A stretch of 64,000 nucleotides of DNA from Alienimonas sp043951915. GTDB lineage: Bacteria; Planctomycetota; Planctomycetia; Planctomycetales; Planctomycetaceae. The translations under genes were made by a program, and so were the position numbers. Every line of letters starts with the position of its first letter. The stretch's first letter is position 1. Shown here in pieces: positions 45,001 through 53,667 of the stretch. The stretch covers positions 10,501-74,500 of the forward strand of contig NZ_JBINJD010000003.1 in the NCBI RefSeq assembly GCF_043951915.1, in the 5' to 3' direction. The notes beneath the pieces were generated by a model that was given only the letters and a program-made list of their open reading frames with translations, was not told the DNA's origin and did not search any database.

Positions 45001-46383
45001 ATGCCGAATGAAACCGCCGCCGACCGCATCCTCTCCGGCCTGGAGGCGGCGCCGATCTTCGACCCGCACTCCCATATCAATCCGCACTCGCCGACCAGCG
45101 AGACCCTCGCGGACATCCTCGGCTACCACTATTACACGGAGCTCGCCCGCTCCGCCGGGCTGGCCAAGGAGCAGATCGAACCGGCCGCCGGCCCGCTCGA
45201 CCCGAAGGAACTCGTCGCCAACCTCGTGCCGACGCTGGAGCGGCTGGACAACACCGTCCAGCTGAGCTGGTTCATCGAACTTGCGCAGACCTTCTTCGGC
45301 TGGGACGGCGACCGGCTGACCCGCGACAACTGGGAGGCGCTGTACGACGAGGCCGCCAAGCAGATGGCCGAGCCCGGCTACACCGACCGGATCATCCGGC
45401 AAACGAACCTCGAAAAGGTCTTCCTGACAAACGACTTCGACGACCCGCTCGAAGACTTCGACACGAACTTCTACGTCCCCTGCCTGCGGACGGACGACCT
45501 CGTCTTCAAGCTGCACACGCCGGAGGTGCGGGAACGGCTGGCGAAGGCGACCGGCATCGAAGTCGGCGACTCCGACAGCCTGCGGGCGGCGATCCGCAAG
45601 CTGTTCGAGCATTTCACGAGTAAGGGCGCGGGGGCCTGCGCGATCTCGCTGCCGCCGGACTTCGAGCCAGGGGAACCGGACGAGGATCTGACGATCAACG
45701 AATACCTGAAGGCATTCCGCGGCGACGAGGAGGCGATCGCCGGGTTACGAATGGAACTGCCGGAGGTCGTCAGCGACGCAGCCGAGAAAGCCGGTCTGAC
45801 GGCGGAGGACCTCGATCGGATGTTTGTGGAAGGCGGCGAGTACGACGTCAGCCGGTTCGTCTTCTGGACGCTCGCCGAGCACTGCCGGGAGTTCGGGCTG
45901 CCGTTCGATCTGATGATCGGCGTGAACCGCAACGTCTACCCGGCCGGCGTGCACCAGGGCCGGGACCTGTACGACAGTCGGTGTAGCCTCAGCCAATACG
46001 CCGAGCTGTTCAACGCCTTCCCGGAGGTGACGTTCCCCGTCAGCGTGCTGGCGCCGACGATGAACCAGGAATTGGTCAGCTACGCCTGGATCTTCCCGAA
46101 CGTCGTCGCCAACGGGCACTGGTGGTACTCGAACATTCCGGCCCACATCGCCCCGAACCTGCGGGCCCGTTTGCAGGCGGTGCCGGGGGACAAAGTGGTC
46201 GGCTACTACTCCGACGCCTACAAGCTGGAGTTCGTGCTGCCGAAGTTCGCGATGTACCGCAAGATCCTGGCGAAGGAACTGGCGGCGGAGTTCTGCGAGA
46301 GCCGCGGCTGGAGCGAGGAGCGGGCCGTCGAATTCGGGCTGAAAGTCCTGCGAGGAAACTCCGAACGGCTCTTCGGCGGCTGA
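45001..46383 (+). CDS. Glucuronate isomerase (UxaC)-like amidohydrolase-superfamily protein
   Basis: A 460-residue protein with the D-P-H-S-H-I-N-P start of the UxaC/amidohydrolase fold at about 21-28. It is followed by helical stretches with L-Y-D-E-A-A-K, N-D-F-D-D-P-L-E-D-F near residue 140, G-V-N-R-N-V-Y-P near residue 308, and the C-terminal R-G-N-S-E-R-L-F. UxaC converts glucuronate or galacturonate to the keto sugar in hexuronate catabolism. Planctomycete relatives are often annotated as glucuronate isomerase. No other hexuronate gene is in the window, so the substrate is uncertain. ATG 45001 was chosen. Confidence 0.75.
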   Translation: MPNETAADRILSGLEAAPIFDPHSHINPHSPTSETLADILGYHYYTELARSAGLAKEQIEPAAGPLDPKELVANLVPTLERLDNTVQLSWFIELAQTFFGWDGDRLTRDNWEALYDEAAKQMAEPGYTDRIIRQTNLEKVFLTNDFDDPLEDFDTNFYVPCLRTDDLVFKLHTPEVRERLAKATGIEVGDSDSLRAAIRKLFEHFTSKGAGACAISLPPDFEPGEPDEDLTINEYLKAFRGDEEAIAGLRMELPEVVSDAAEKAGLTAEDLDRMFVEGGEYDVSRFVFWTLAEHCREFGLPFDLMIGVNRNVYPAGVHQGRDLYDSRCSLSQYAELFNAFPEVTFPVSVLAPTMNQELVSYAWIFPNVVANGHWWYSNIPAHIAPNLRARLQAVPGDKVVGYYSDAYKLEFVLPKFAMYRKILAKELAAEFCESRGWSEERAVEFGLKVLRGNSERLFGG

Positions 46384-46479
46384 TCGTCGGGCCCGGCGGA
46401 ACGGGGTGCGTCGCCTCCGGGGGAGCGGTATCTTCGCCGGCCCGCCGCGGTCCGCTCCGTCCCGCCCCCCGCCCCGCCG

Positions 46480-48165
46480 ATGCCCAAGCTCGTTCTCCTG
46501 CAAGGGGACACCGCCGACACCCGCCGCATCAGCGGCGAGAAGGCGATCGTCGGCCGCTTGCCGGAGGTCGACGTGCAGATCGACAGCAACATGGTCTCGC
46601 GGCGCCACGCGATCTTCACCAAGAAGCCCGGCGGCAACGGCGGCTGGACCCTGGAGGATCTGGACAGCGGCAACGGCACCTTCCTCAACGGGAAGCGGAT
46701 CACGACGCCGGTCGACCTCAACAGCGGCGACCGGCTGAAGTTCGGCCCGGTGCTGGCCCGCTTCGAAGACGAAACCGCCGAACGGGCCGCGGCGCCGAAC
46801 CTCGATTCCGTGCTCTCCTTCTCGCTGACGGAGGAGGGGCCGGAGAGCGCGACGGTCACCGGCAGCGCCTCGGCGGGCAGCGGGTACGGGCTGCTGGACG
46901 TCCGCCCGCAGCAGAAGCTCGAGGCCGTCATCAGCATCGCCCGCGATCTGGCGGCGGCCGCCGCGGCGGACGACGTCACCGGGTTGCTCCCGCAGGTCCT
47001 GCAAACGCTGTTCAACATCTTCCCCGGGGCCGACCGCGGCGTGATCCTGCTGCGTAAGGGCGGGGACCTCAGCGCCGGGTTCTACCCCGCTGCGCAAAAA
47101 CAGCGGCAGGAGGGGGAGGACTCCACGGTCAAGATGAGCCGCACGATCCTTCGAAAGGTCGTCGAGGAGAAAGCCGGCTTCCTCTCCGCGGACGCCAGCA
47201 GCGACAGCGTCTTCGACGCCAGCGAGAGCATCTCCAGCCTGGCGATCCGGTCGATGATGAGCGTGCCGATGCTGTCGCTGGACGGGGACGTCACCGGCGT
47301 GATCCACCTCGACACCCAGAACCCGATCACGCAGTTCAAGCCGGAGGACCTCGACCTGCTCCAGGCGGTCGCCGGTCAGGCGGCGATGAGCTACGAGAGC
47401 CACCGCCTGCTCGTCGCAGCTCTGCAGAAGAAGAAGCAGGACAGCGAGATGGAGATCGCCAAGCAGGTGCAACGCAACCTGCTCCCGGACGAACTGCCCC
47501 GGCACGAGAACTACAGTTTCTTCGCCAGCTACGATGCCGCCCAGGCCGTCGGCGGCGACTACTACGACGCCTTCACCCTGCCGGACGGCAAGATCGCGCT
47601 CGCCTTCGGCGACGTCGCCGGCAAGGGCGTGCCCGGCGCCCTGCTGATGGGCCGCATGAGCGCCTGCGTGCAGAGCGTGCTGGCCAACGTCCACGAGGCC
47701 GGCCCAGCCTTCGCGCAGATCAACACCCACATGTGTCGAAACATGGCCGAGGGCCGGTTCGTCACGTTCGTGCTCGTGCTGCTCGACCCGGAGAGCGGCA
47801 GGATCGACGTCGTGAACGGCGGCCACATGAGCCCCCTGTTCCGCAGCGCCGACGGCAGCTTCTTCGAGTTCCCGGACGACACCGTCGGCCTGCCGGTGGG
47901 CGTGGTCGACGGCTACCCGTTCGAGACCGTCTCCCGCACGATGCAGCCCGGCGAGACGGCCCTCATCATCACCGACGGCGTCGACGAGGCGATGAATCCG
48001 CGGGGGGACCTGTTCACCAAAGAGCGGGTCAAGCGGTTCCTGATGGAGGGGCCGACCGACGCCGCCGAGCTGGGGCGGGCGCTGCTCAAAGAGGTCCGCA
48101 CCCACGCCGCCGGCCGGGAGCAGAACGACGACATCACCATCATGACCTTCGGCCGCAACGCATGA
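46480..48165 (+). CDS. FHA-GAF-SpoIIE (PP2C) signalling phosphatase
   Basis: A 561-residue signal protein with three domains: FHA (about 1-100; S-R-R-H near 40 and G-N-G-T-F-L-N near 65), GAF-like (about 145-320, with R-S-M-M-S-V-P-M-L) and a SpoIIE-type PP2C phosphatase (about 330-560; G-G-D-Y-Y-D near 358, F-G-D-V-A-G-K-G-V-P, N-G-G-H, T-D-G-V-D-E-A, N-D-D-I-T at the end). Metal-binding Asp residues are present. By family it dephosphorylates an anti-sigma-factor antagonist or similar, under control of a ligand and phosphothreonine. The stop codon overlaps the terminator of tRNA-Glu on the opposite strand. Confidence 0.9.
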   Translation: MPKLVLLQGDTADTRRISGEKAIVGRLPEVDVQIDSNMVSRRHAIFTKKPGGNGGWTLEDLDSGNGTFLNGKRITTPVDLNSGDRLKFGPVLARFEDETAERAAAPNLDSVLSFSLTEEGPESATVTGSASAGSGYGLLDVRPQQKLEAVISIARDLAAAAAADDVTGLLPQVLQTLFNIFPGADRGVILLRKGGDLSAGFYPAAQKQRQEGEDSTVKMSRTILRKVVEEKAGFLSADASSDSVFDASESISSLAIRSMMSVPMLSLDGDVTGVIHLDTQNPITQFKPEDLDLLQAVAGQAAMSYESHRLLVAALQKKKQDSEMEIAKQVQRNLLPDELPRHENYSFFASYDAAQAVGGDYYDAFTLPDGKIALAFGDVAGKGVPGALLMGRMSACVQSVLANVHEAGPAFAQINTHMCRNMAEGRFVTFVLVLLDPESGRIDVVNGGHMSPLFRSADGSFFEFPDDTVGLPVGVVDGYPFETVSRTMQPGETALIITDGVDEAMNPRGDLFTKERVKRFLMEGPTDAAELGRALLKEVRTHAAGREQNDDITIMTFGRNA

Positions 48166-48208
48166 AAAAACCGGTTAGCCGCTCTCTTCGCGAGAGCGGC
48201 TAACCGGT
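48165..48208 (-). terminator. Terminator of tRNA-Glu; GGTTAGCCGCTCTCTTC family hairpin, copy 2
   Basis: On the minus strand a perfect 17-bp stem with a 5-base loop ends in TTTTTTCATG. It begins 10 bases past the tRNA-Glu 3' end. On the plus strand it lies immediately after the SpoIIE-type gene stop and, lacking a T-run there, would be weaker. Its left arm contains the 17-mer that recurs at 19877. Confidence 0.88.
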
Positions 48209-48217
48209 GCGGTGCAG

Positions 48218-48292
48218 TACTCCGTACGGGATTTGAACCCGTGTCTCCGCCGTGAGAGGGCGGTGTCCTGGGCCGGGCTAGACGAACGGAGC
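48218..48292 (-). tRNA. tRNA-Glu, anticodon CTC
   Basis: The 75-base minus-strand sequence folds into a cloverleaf: acceptor GCTCCGT pairs with ACGGAGT (the first pair is G-U), the anticodon stem CCGCC/GGCGG closes loop CTCTCAC, so the anticodon is CTC. The T arm has GGTTTGAATCC and the discriminator is A. CCA is not encoded. Reads GAG codons. Confidence 0.94.
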
Positions 48293-48335
48293 GTGCGGCG
48301 AGGAAACCGAAGTCTCGGTCGCTCAGGACGGCCCT

Positions 48336-48363
48336 ACTCTACCCGGACACCGGCGAGCGTCAA
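48336..48363 (-). promoter_or_regulatory. Candidate sigma-70 promoter for tRNA-Glu
   Basis: TTGACG (48363-48358) and TAGAGT (48341-48336) lie 16 bases apart on the minus strand, about 44 bases upstream of the tRNA-Glu 5' end. The -35 is identical to that of tRNA-Ala. The remainder of 48293-48426 shows nothing further. Confidence 0.5.
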
Positions 48364-48426
48364 ACGGTTCGGGACGAACTCCGGACGAACGGGCTCCGGC
48401 CTGTCCGAATTTCGGGATGACGCCGC

Positions 48427-48798
48427 TCAACGGGCCTTGTGCGACACCCGAATGACGCTGTGCAGCCCGCCGCGGGGCGTCCACTCGGCGGTCAGTTCCA
48501 GCGACTTCGGCTCCATCAGCCGAATCAGCTCGTCGGCGATCTGGTTGGTCACCGCCTCGTAGAACGCGCCATGGTTGCGGAAGCTCTGGTAGTAGAGCTT
48601 CAGGCTCTTCAACTCGACGCAGCAGTCTGCGGGGACGAACTTCAGCGTCAGCGTGCCGTAGTCCGGGTGGCCGGTCTTCGGGCACACGCTGGTGAACTCC
48701 GGGGCGACGTGCGTGATCTCGTAGTCCCGATCGGGATACGGGTTCTCGAACGTCTCCAGCAGGTCCGGCCGCGGGCGGTCGTAGAGAAACTCAGACAT
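48427..48798 (-). CDS. queF: NADPH-dependent 7-cyano-7-deazaguanine reductase QueF
   Basis: Reduces preQ0 to preQ1 in queuosine synthesis. The 123-residue length fits the short unimodular QueF. Visible: the catalytic Cys39 in T-S-V-C-P-K-T-G, the H-P-D-Y-G-T-L-T-L-K segment, the QueF motif with E-L-K-S-L-K-L-Y, S-F-R-N-H-G-A-F-Y-E and the C-terminal R-G-G-L. It is downstream of secDF on the same strand and 4 kb from tgt, which inserts preQ1 into tRNA. The first palindromic element lies in the 89 bases upstream. Confidence 0.95.
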   Translation of the reverse strand: MSEFLYDRPRPDLLETFENPYPDRDYEITHVAPEFTSVCPKTGHPDYGTLTLKFVPADCCVELKSLKLYYQSFRNHGAFYEAVTNQIADELIRLMEPKSLELTAEWTPRGGLHSVIRVSHKAR

Positions 48799-48803
48799 CA
48801 GTT

Positions 48804-48892
48804 CGTAGGGTCCGCTGCGCGGACCGAAGAGGGAAAACGCTCGCCAGATCGTCGTCGGTCAACAGCGGACGGTCCGCTGAGCGGACCCTACG
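48804..48892. repeat. Nested palindromic element, copy 1 (BIME-like)
   Basis: Left arm 48804-48826 (CGTAGGGTCCGCT, two variable bases, GCGGACCG) and right arm 48870-48892 are inverted copies with two differences and a 43-base centre. Each arm is itself a GGTCCGC/GCGGACC palindrome. The right arm contains the secDF stop codon TAG (48890-48888). The same element occurs at 55575 and 58784. It is not coding. Confidence 0.85.
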
Positions 48893-51800
48893 CCACCTTC
48901 GCCGGGGCCGGTTCGCGGACCGCCGGGGAGGCGGCGGCCGGCTTGTTGGTGTTGCGGTTGATCAACCACAGCAGGACCGGCGTCGCGATGTACAGCGACG
49001 AGTAGGTCCCGATGAGGATGCCGACCACCAGACAGTAGGCGAAGCCGTGGATCCCCTCGCCGCCGAACACGTACAGGATGCCGACCACGATTAACGTCGT
49101 CAGCGAGGTGAGCAGCGTCCGGGAGAGCGTCTGGTTGAGGCTGCGGTTCACGATGTCCGGCGTCAGACCGGGGTTCTTGCCCCGCACCTCGCGGATGCGG
49201 TCGAACACGACGATCGTGTCGTTCAGGCTGTAGCCGATGACCGTCAGCAGGGCGGCGATCATCGGGAGGTTCAGCTTGAACTCCTCCAGCCCGAGCCAGC
49301 CAACCGCGGAGCCGGCGTTGAGCCCGCCGACCAGCCAGTTCGCCAGGGCGACCATCCCGAGCACGAAGGTGACGTCGTGCACCAGGGCCGCGACCGCGGC
49401 GAGGCCGAAGTCGACCCGCTGGAAGCGGAGCCAGATGTAGCCCACGATCGCCACGAGGCTGGCCAGGACCGCGAAGATCGCGGACCGCTGCATCTCGCCG
49501 GCGACGGCGCTGTCGAAGCTGTTCACCTCGTCGAAGACGGGGCTCTCGGCGAGGTCCGCCGCCATCAGGTCCAGCGCCTCCGCGAAGCGTTCGCCGGAGA
49601 CGGCCCCGGAGGCGACGACGCGGACGGTCTGGTAGCTGCCGGCCTCCCCTTCCCCGCCGACCGCCTCGCCCACGCCGCGGACGGTGTAGGGGGCCTGCGG
49701 GTCGTCAATGGGCTGGCCTTCCTCCTGGGCGATCGCCTCGGTGGCGTCGCCCAGTTCCCGGCGGACGGCGTTCGTGCCAATCGGTTCGGAGAAGGTGAGA
49801 TTGACCGCCTTGTCCTCGCCGCCGAGCGTCTCCACCTCGCCGGCGTCGACCACGGTCACGCGGCGGACGTTGACGGTGCCGGTCTGCTCGAAGGCCCGGG
49901 CCACCAGCGTGGCGACGCTCGTGGCGCCGCCGAAGGCTTCGGGATCGTCCTCCAGCTGCCGGTCCCGCAGAGTCGTGCGAACGCGGAAGCGGCGGCCGGC
50001 CTCGCCGGGGGCGTCGCTGTCCAGCTCCAGCCGTTCGACCGAGACGTTGCCGCGGAACGCCGGCAGGGCTTCTAGATCCTCCCGCACCTCGGCGGCGCTT
50101 TCCGCCTGGTCGAGCTGAAAGGTCACCATCGTGCCGCCGCGGAAGTCGATATCCAGCAGGTTCGCCCCGCGGGCCGCGATCAGGCCGACGCCCAGCAGCA
50201 GCACGACGCAGGAAGTCGCGAAGGCGACGTTCGCCTTGCTGGCGAAGTCGATGTTGGTGTCCCCGACGAAGGAGAACATCTTGAAGGACTTCACCCACCG
50301 CTTCCGCTCCATGATGTCGCACAGCAGGCGACCGAAGTAGAGGGCGGTGAACATCGAGGTGACGATGCCGATGAACAGCGTCACCGCGAAGCCGCGGACT
50401 TGGTCGGTGCCGATCAGGAACAGGATCAGGGCCGTGATCAGCGTCGTCACGTTGGCGTCGACGATCGTCGTGAACGCCTTGGCGAAGCCGTTCTGAATGC
50501 TCATCCGCAGGCTCGACCCGCGGGCCTGCTCCTCCCGGATGCGTTCGAAGATCAGCACGTTGGCGTCCACCGCCATGCCGATCGTCAGCACGATGCCCGC
50601 GAGGCCCGGCAGGGTGAACGTCGCCTCGATCAGGCTCATCACCCCCAGCACGAGGATGATGTTGAGGACCAGACAGAGGTCCGCCACCAGCCCGAGCCAC
50701 AGGTAGTAGACGGCCATGAAGATCAGCACGACGACGCCGGCGCCGAGGATGCTGTAGACGGCTTTGCGGACCGTGTCCTCGCCCAGCAGCGGGGAGACGG
50801 TGAACTCACTGACCGGCGTCGGGTCCAGCGGCACCTCCAGGGCGCCGGCGTTGAGCACGTCGACGATCTCGTCCACCTCGGCGGAGGTGAAATCGCCCTC
50901 GATCACGCCGCTGCTCGAAATGACCCCGTTGATGCCCGGAGCGCTGCGGACTTCTTCGTCCAGCACGACGGCCAACCTGCGGCGGAGGGCGTCGGTAGAA
51001 AGGTTCGCGGAGGTGAGGGCCTGGAACCGGTAGGCGCCCTGGGTGTCGAAGTTGAAGGACACCATCGGCCGGCCGCTGTCCGGGTCGCGGGCGTTGCGGG
51101 CGCGGGTGAGGAACTTGCCGTCCACCTCTTTGCCCGGCCGCGGCAGCACGGTGAGCACCTGGGCCCGCACGCCCTCGACCGGCCCCGCCTCGATCCCCGC
51201 GGGCGGGAATTCAAGGATCTGGCCGTCTTCGTCGACGAAGCGGAAGGCGTAGATGCTGCGGGAGTCGAGCGCGTCCTCCAGCGAGAGCGACCCGTCCCTG
51301 TTCCGGCCGATATCCTTCCACGCGGCGGCCGGGTTCTTGCCGCGACGAACGACCCGCTCCGTGCCGGACAGGGCCCGGCCGCGTTCAATCAGGTCGCGGT
51401 GGTCAGTGGTGTTGGCGAGGATGAGGAACTCCAGGTTCCCTAACGTCGTGGCGGCCCGGCGGAGGCGTTCCACCTTCTCCGGGTCGGCGCCCGGAACGAT
51501 CAGTTCGATGCGGTCCTGCCCGACGCGGCGGACGGTGACCTCCTCGGTGCCGGACGGATTAATCCGCTTGCCGATGGCCCCGACCATCCGGTCCATGATC
51601 TCGGGAGTGATCTCCTTCCGGTCCGGCCCTTCCGGACCGAGCTTCTCCTGGTCGACCTGGAACACCATGTTGGTGCCGCCGGCGAGGTCGATGCCGAGCT
51701 TCAGGCTGCTGCGGACGCCGTCCATGAAGGTCAGCCCGGCCGCCTGGGCCGCGAGGCCGTTGTAGATGAACGGCGTGAGACCGAGCGCGGCGAGGAACAG

Positions 51801-52241
51801 CACGAGCCCCAGACGCATCGGCACGTCCTTCATCCGCCAGCTCCGCCCCAGCAGGAAGCTGATGACGAAGGGCAGAATAAAGACGCAGGCGACCGTCAGG
51901 ATCGTGATCCAGGCGGGCACCCGCACCTGATCCGCCTCGGCGTTCAGGTCGCCCTCGACCGTCTCCTCGATCGGATCGCCGGGCAGCGTCGCCGGGTCGC
52001 CGTCAATCACGTCCTCCTCGTCGATGCCGCCCTCGGTCTCCTCGACGAGAGGGTCGTCGGCGACCTCGGCGGCGGTCGGCCCGGCCGGGTCGGCGAGGTC
52101 GTTCACCTGCGCGGCGGCGGGGGCGAGCGGCCCGGCGAACAGGCACAGCAGCGCCGCGAGGGCCGCCGGAAGGAGGGGGCCGGCGGCGGGCGGCCGGACC
52201 GAGCGGGAAAGGCGCACGGGGAGCAACGGCGGAAGCGTCAT
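48888..52241 (-). CDS. secDF: SecDF fused protein translocase subunit with acidic N-terminal extension
   Basis: Proton-motive-force-driven accessory subunit of Sec protein export, SecD and SecF in one chain of 1117 residues. The N-terminus is a signal peptide (to about 45), then a long acidic segment (about 45-105), then two TM helices before the canonical SecD start G-I-D-L-A-G-G-T near residue 185. The SecD periplasmic part is large. Later come G-M-A-V-D-A-N-V-L-I-F-E-R-I-R-E near residue 565, and the SecF half with D-F-R-G-G-T-M near residue 700 and Y-S-L-N-D-T-I-V-V-F-D-R-I-R-E-V-R near residue 1015. ATG 52241 is chosen because it directly precedes the signal peptide. The acidic head is odd for SecDF. 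Confidence 0.94.
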   Translation of the reverse strand: MTLPPLLPVRLSRSVRPPAAGPLLPAALAALLCLFAGPLAPAAAQVNDLADPAGPTAAEVADDPLVEETEGGIDEEDVIDGDPATLPGDPIEETVEGDLNAEADQVRVPAWITILTVACVFILPFVISFLLGRSWRMKDVPMRLGLVLFLAALGLTPFIYNGLAAQAAGLTFMDGVRSSLKLGIDLAGGTNMVFQVDQEKLGPEGPDRKEITPEIMDRMVGAIGKRINPSGTEEVTVRRVGQDRIELIVPGADPEKVERLRRAATTLGNLEFLILANTTDHRDLIERGRALSGTERVVRRGKNPAAAWKDIGRNRDGSLSLEDALDSRSIYAFRFVDEDGQILEFPPAGIEAGPVEGVRAQVLTVLPRPGKEVDGKFLTRARNARDPDSGRPMVSFNFDTQGAYRFQALTSANLSTDALRRRLAVVLDEEVRSAPGINGVISSSGVIEGDFTSAEVDEIVDVLNAGALEVPLDPTPVSEFTVSPLLGEDTVRKAVYSILGAGVVVLIFMAVYYLWLGLVADLCLVLNIILVLGVMSLIEATFTLPGLAGIVLTIGMAVDANVLIFERIREEQARGSSLRMSIQNGFAKAFTTIVDANVTTLITALILFLIGTDQVRGFAVTLFIGIVTSMFTALYFGRLLCDIMERKRWVKSFKMFSFVGDTNIDFASKANVAFATSCVVLLLGVGLIAARGANLLDIDFRGGTMVTFQLDQAESAAEVREDLEALPAFRGNVSVERLELDSDAPGEAGRRFRVRTTLRDRQLEDDPEAFGGATSVATLVARAFEQTGTVNVRRVTVVDAGEVETLGGEDKAVNLTFSEPIGTNAVRRELGDATEAIAQEEGQPIDDPQAPYTVRGVGEAVGGEGEAGSYQTVRVVASGAVSGERFAEALDLMAADLAESPVFDEVNSFDSAVAGEMQRSAIFAVLASLVAIVGYIWLRFQRVDFGLAAVAALVHDVTFVLGMVALANWLVGGLNAGSAVGWLGLEEFKLNLPMIAALLTVIGYSLNDTIVVFDRIREVRGKNPGLTPDIVNRSLNQTLSRTLLTSLTTLIVVGILYVFGGEGIHGFAYCLVVGILIGTYSSLYIATPVLLWLINRNTNKPAAASPAVREPAPAKVA

Positions 52242-52458
52242 GTCAGTTCGGTCTCGTCCTGAGCCGCCCGCGGGCGGGGGATTCGTCGGCGGTTCGCCGG
52301 ACAATCCCGTCTTTGGCAGCGATGTGAATCGGGGTGGGCCGCGCCGCGTCGTCGATCGGCACGGAGCAAAACGCGCGGCCGGCGGGCGGGCCGCGCATGC
52401 TAGTTTTCCGGCTTCAACCGAACAACCCGCCTCCGATTTCCCCGATCGTGAAGCGCGT

Positions 52459-53667
52459 TCACCCGGCCCGCCGGTCGCGCACCGGGTCGCCGGGCGGGGG
52501 ATTGACGGCCGCAACGTTCGCCCCGGCCCCCCACTTCGCCAACTCCGCCGCGGCGAACGCCTCCGCCTCGCCCCGCTCGATCGCCGCCCGCAGATCGGCC
52601 AGCAGGCGGTGGTAGAAGCGGAGGTTGTGCAGGGAGAGCAGGATCGGCGCCAGCATCTCCCCCGCCAAGAACAGGTGCCGCAACGTACCGCGGCTGAAAC
52701 CGCCCGCCCCGCCCCGCCGGCAGGCCGGGCAGTCGCAGGCGAGATCGATCGGCGCGGTGTCCCGGGCGTGGGCGGCGTTCTTGATCTTTAGCACGCCGCC
52801 GGAGGTGAAGACCGTCCCGTTGCGGCCGTTGCGCGTCGGCATGACGCAGTCGAACAGGTCGACCCCCCGCATCACCGCGTTCACCAAATCGGCCGGCGTG
52901 CCGACGCCCATCAGGTAGCGGGGCTTCTCCGTCGGGAGGAACGGCGTCGTCGCCTCCAGCGTGCGGTACATCTCCGACGGCGCCTCGCCCACGGAGAGCC
53001 CGCCGATCGCGTAGCCGGGGAACTCCAACGGGAGCAGGCCGCGGGCGCTGCGTTCCCGCATCGCCGGGTCGACGCCGCCCTGCACGATGCCGAACAGCGC
53101 CTGCGGGTCGCCCCCCGCCGTGCGGCGGTCCAGGCGGTCCCAGCGGTCCCGACAGCGGACGGCCCAGCGGGTGGTGCGGTCGACCGCCGCTTGCATCCGC
53201 TCCGGCTCGCAGGGCAGCGGGGGGCACTCGTCGAGGCACATCATCACGTCGGCCCCCAGCTTGGCCTGCACCTCGACGCTGTCCTCCGGGGTGAGGTTCA
53301 TCTTCGCCCCGTCAATGTGCGAGACGAACCGCACGCCCTCCTCCGTCATCGTCGCCAACTCGGCGAGGCTGAAGACCTGAAAGCCGCCGCTGTCGGTGAG
53401 GATCGGCCCGTCCCAGGCCATCATCGCGTGCAGCCCGCCGAGGTCCGCCACCACGTCCGCGCCCGGCCGCAGGGCGAGGTGGTAGGTGTTCGCCAGGATC
53501 TGCGTCGAACCGACGGCGGCCAGCTGCTCCGGCATCACCCCCTTCACCGACCCCGCGGTCCCGACCGGCATGAAGGCGGGCGTCGGTACGGCGCCGTGCG
53601 GCGTGCTCCACGTGCCGGCCCGGGCGGCGCCGTCGGTCGCGGTCAGATCGAAACGGAACCCGGTCAC
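52459..53667 (-). CDS. tgt: tRNA-guanine transglycosylase
   Basis: Exchanges guanine 34 for preQ1 in tRNA-Asp, -Asn, -His and -Tyr. The 402 residues show D-S-G-G-F-Q-V-F near residue 95, D-E-C-P near residue 145, G-I-V-Q-G-G near residue 195, G-V-G-T-P near residue 255, the nucleophile Asp in D-L-F-D-C-V-M-P-T, and the zinc set C-D-C-P-A-C plus a later His. The start is GTG 53667, whose GTGA overlaps the stop of the type II F gene upstream; this gives the family-like F-R-F-D-L start. secDF follows downstream, with a gap of 217 bases where yajC is common in other bacteria. Confidence 0.95.
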   Translation of the reverse strand: MTGFRFDLTATDGAARAGTWSTPHGAVPTPAFMPVGTAGSVKGVMPEQLAAVGSTQILANTYHLALRPGADVVADLGGLHAMMAWDGPILTDSGGFQVFSLAELATMTEEGVRFVSHIDGAKMNLTPEDSVEVQAKLGADVMMCLDECPPLPCEPERMQAAVDRTTRWAVRCRDRWDRLDRRTAGGDPQALFGIVQGGVDPAMRERSARGLLPLEFPGYAIGGLSVGEAPSEMYRTLEATTPFLPTEKPRYLMGVGTPADLVNAVMRGVDLFDCVMPTRNGRNGTVFTSGGVLKIKNAAHARDTAPIDLACDCPACRRGGAGGFSRGTLRHLFLAGEMLAPILLSLHNLRFYHRLLADLRAAIERGEAEAFAAAELAKWGAGANVAAVNPPPGDPVRDRRAG

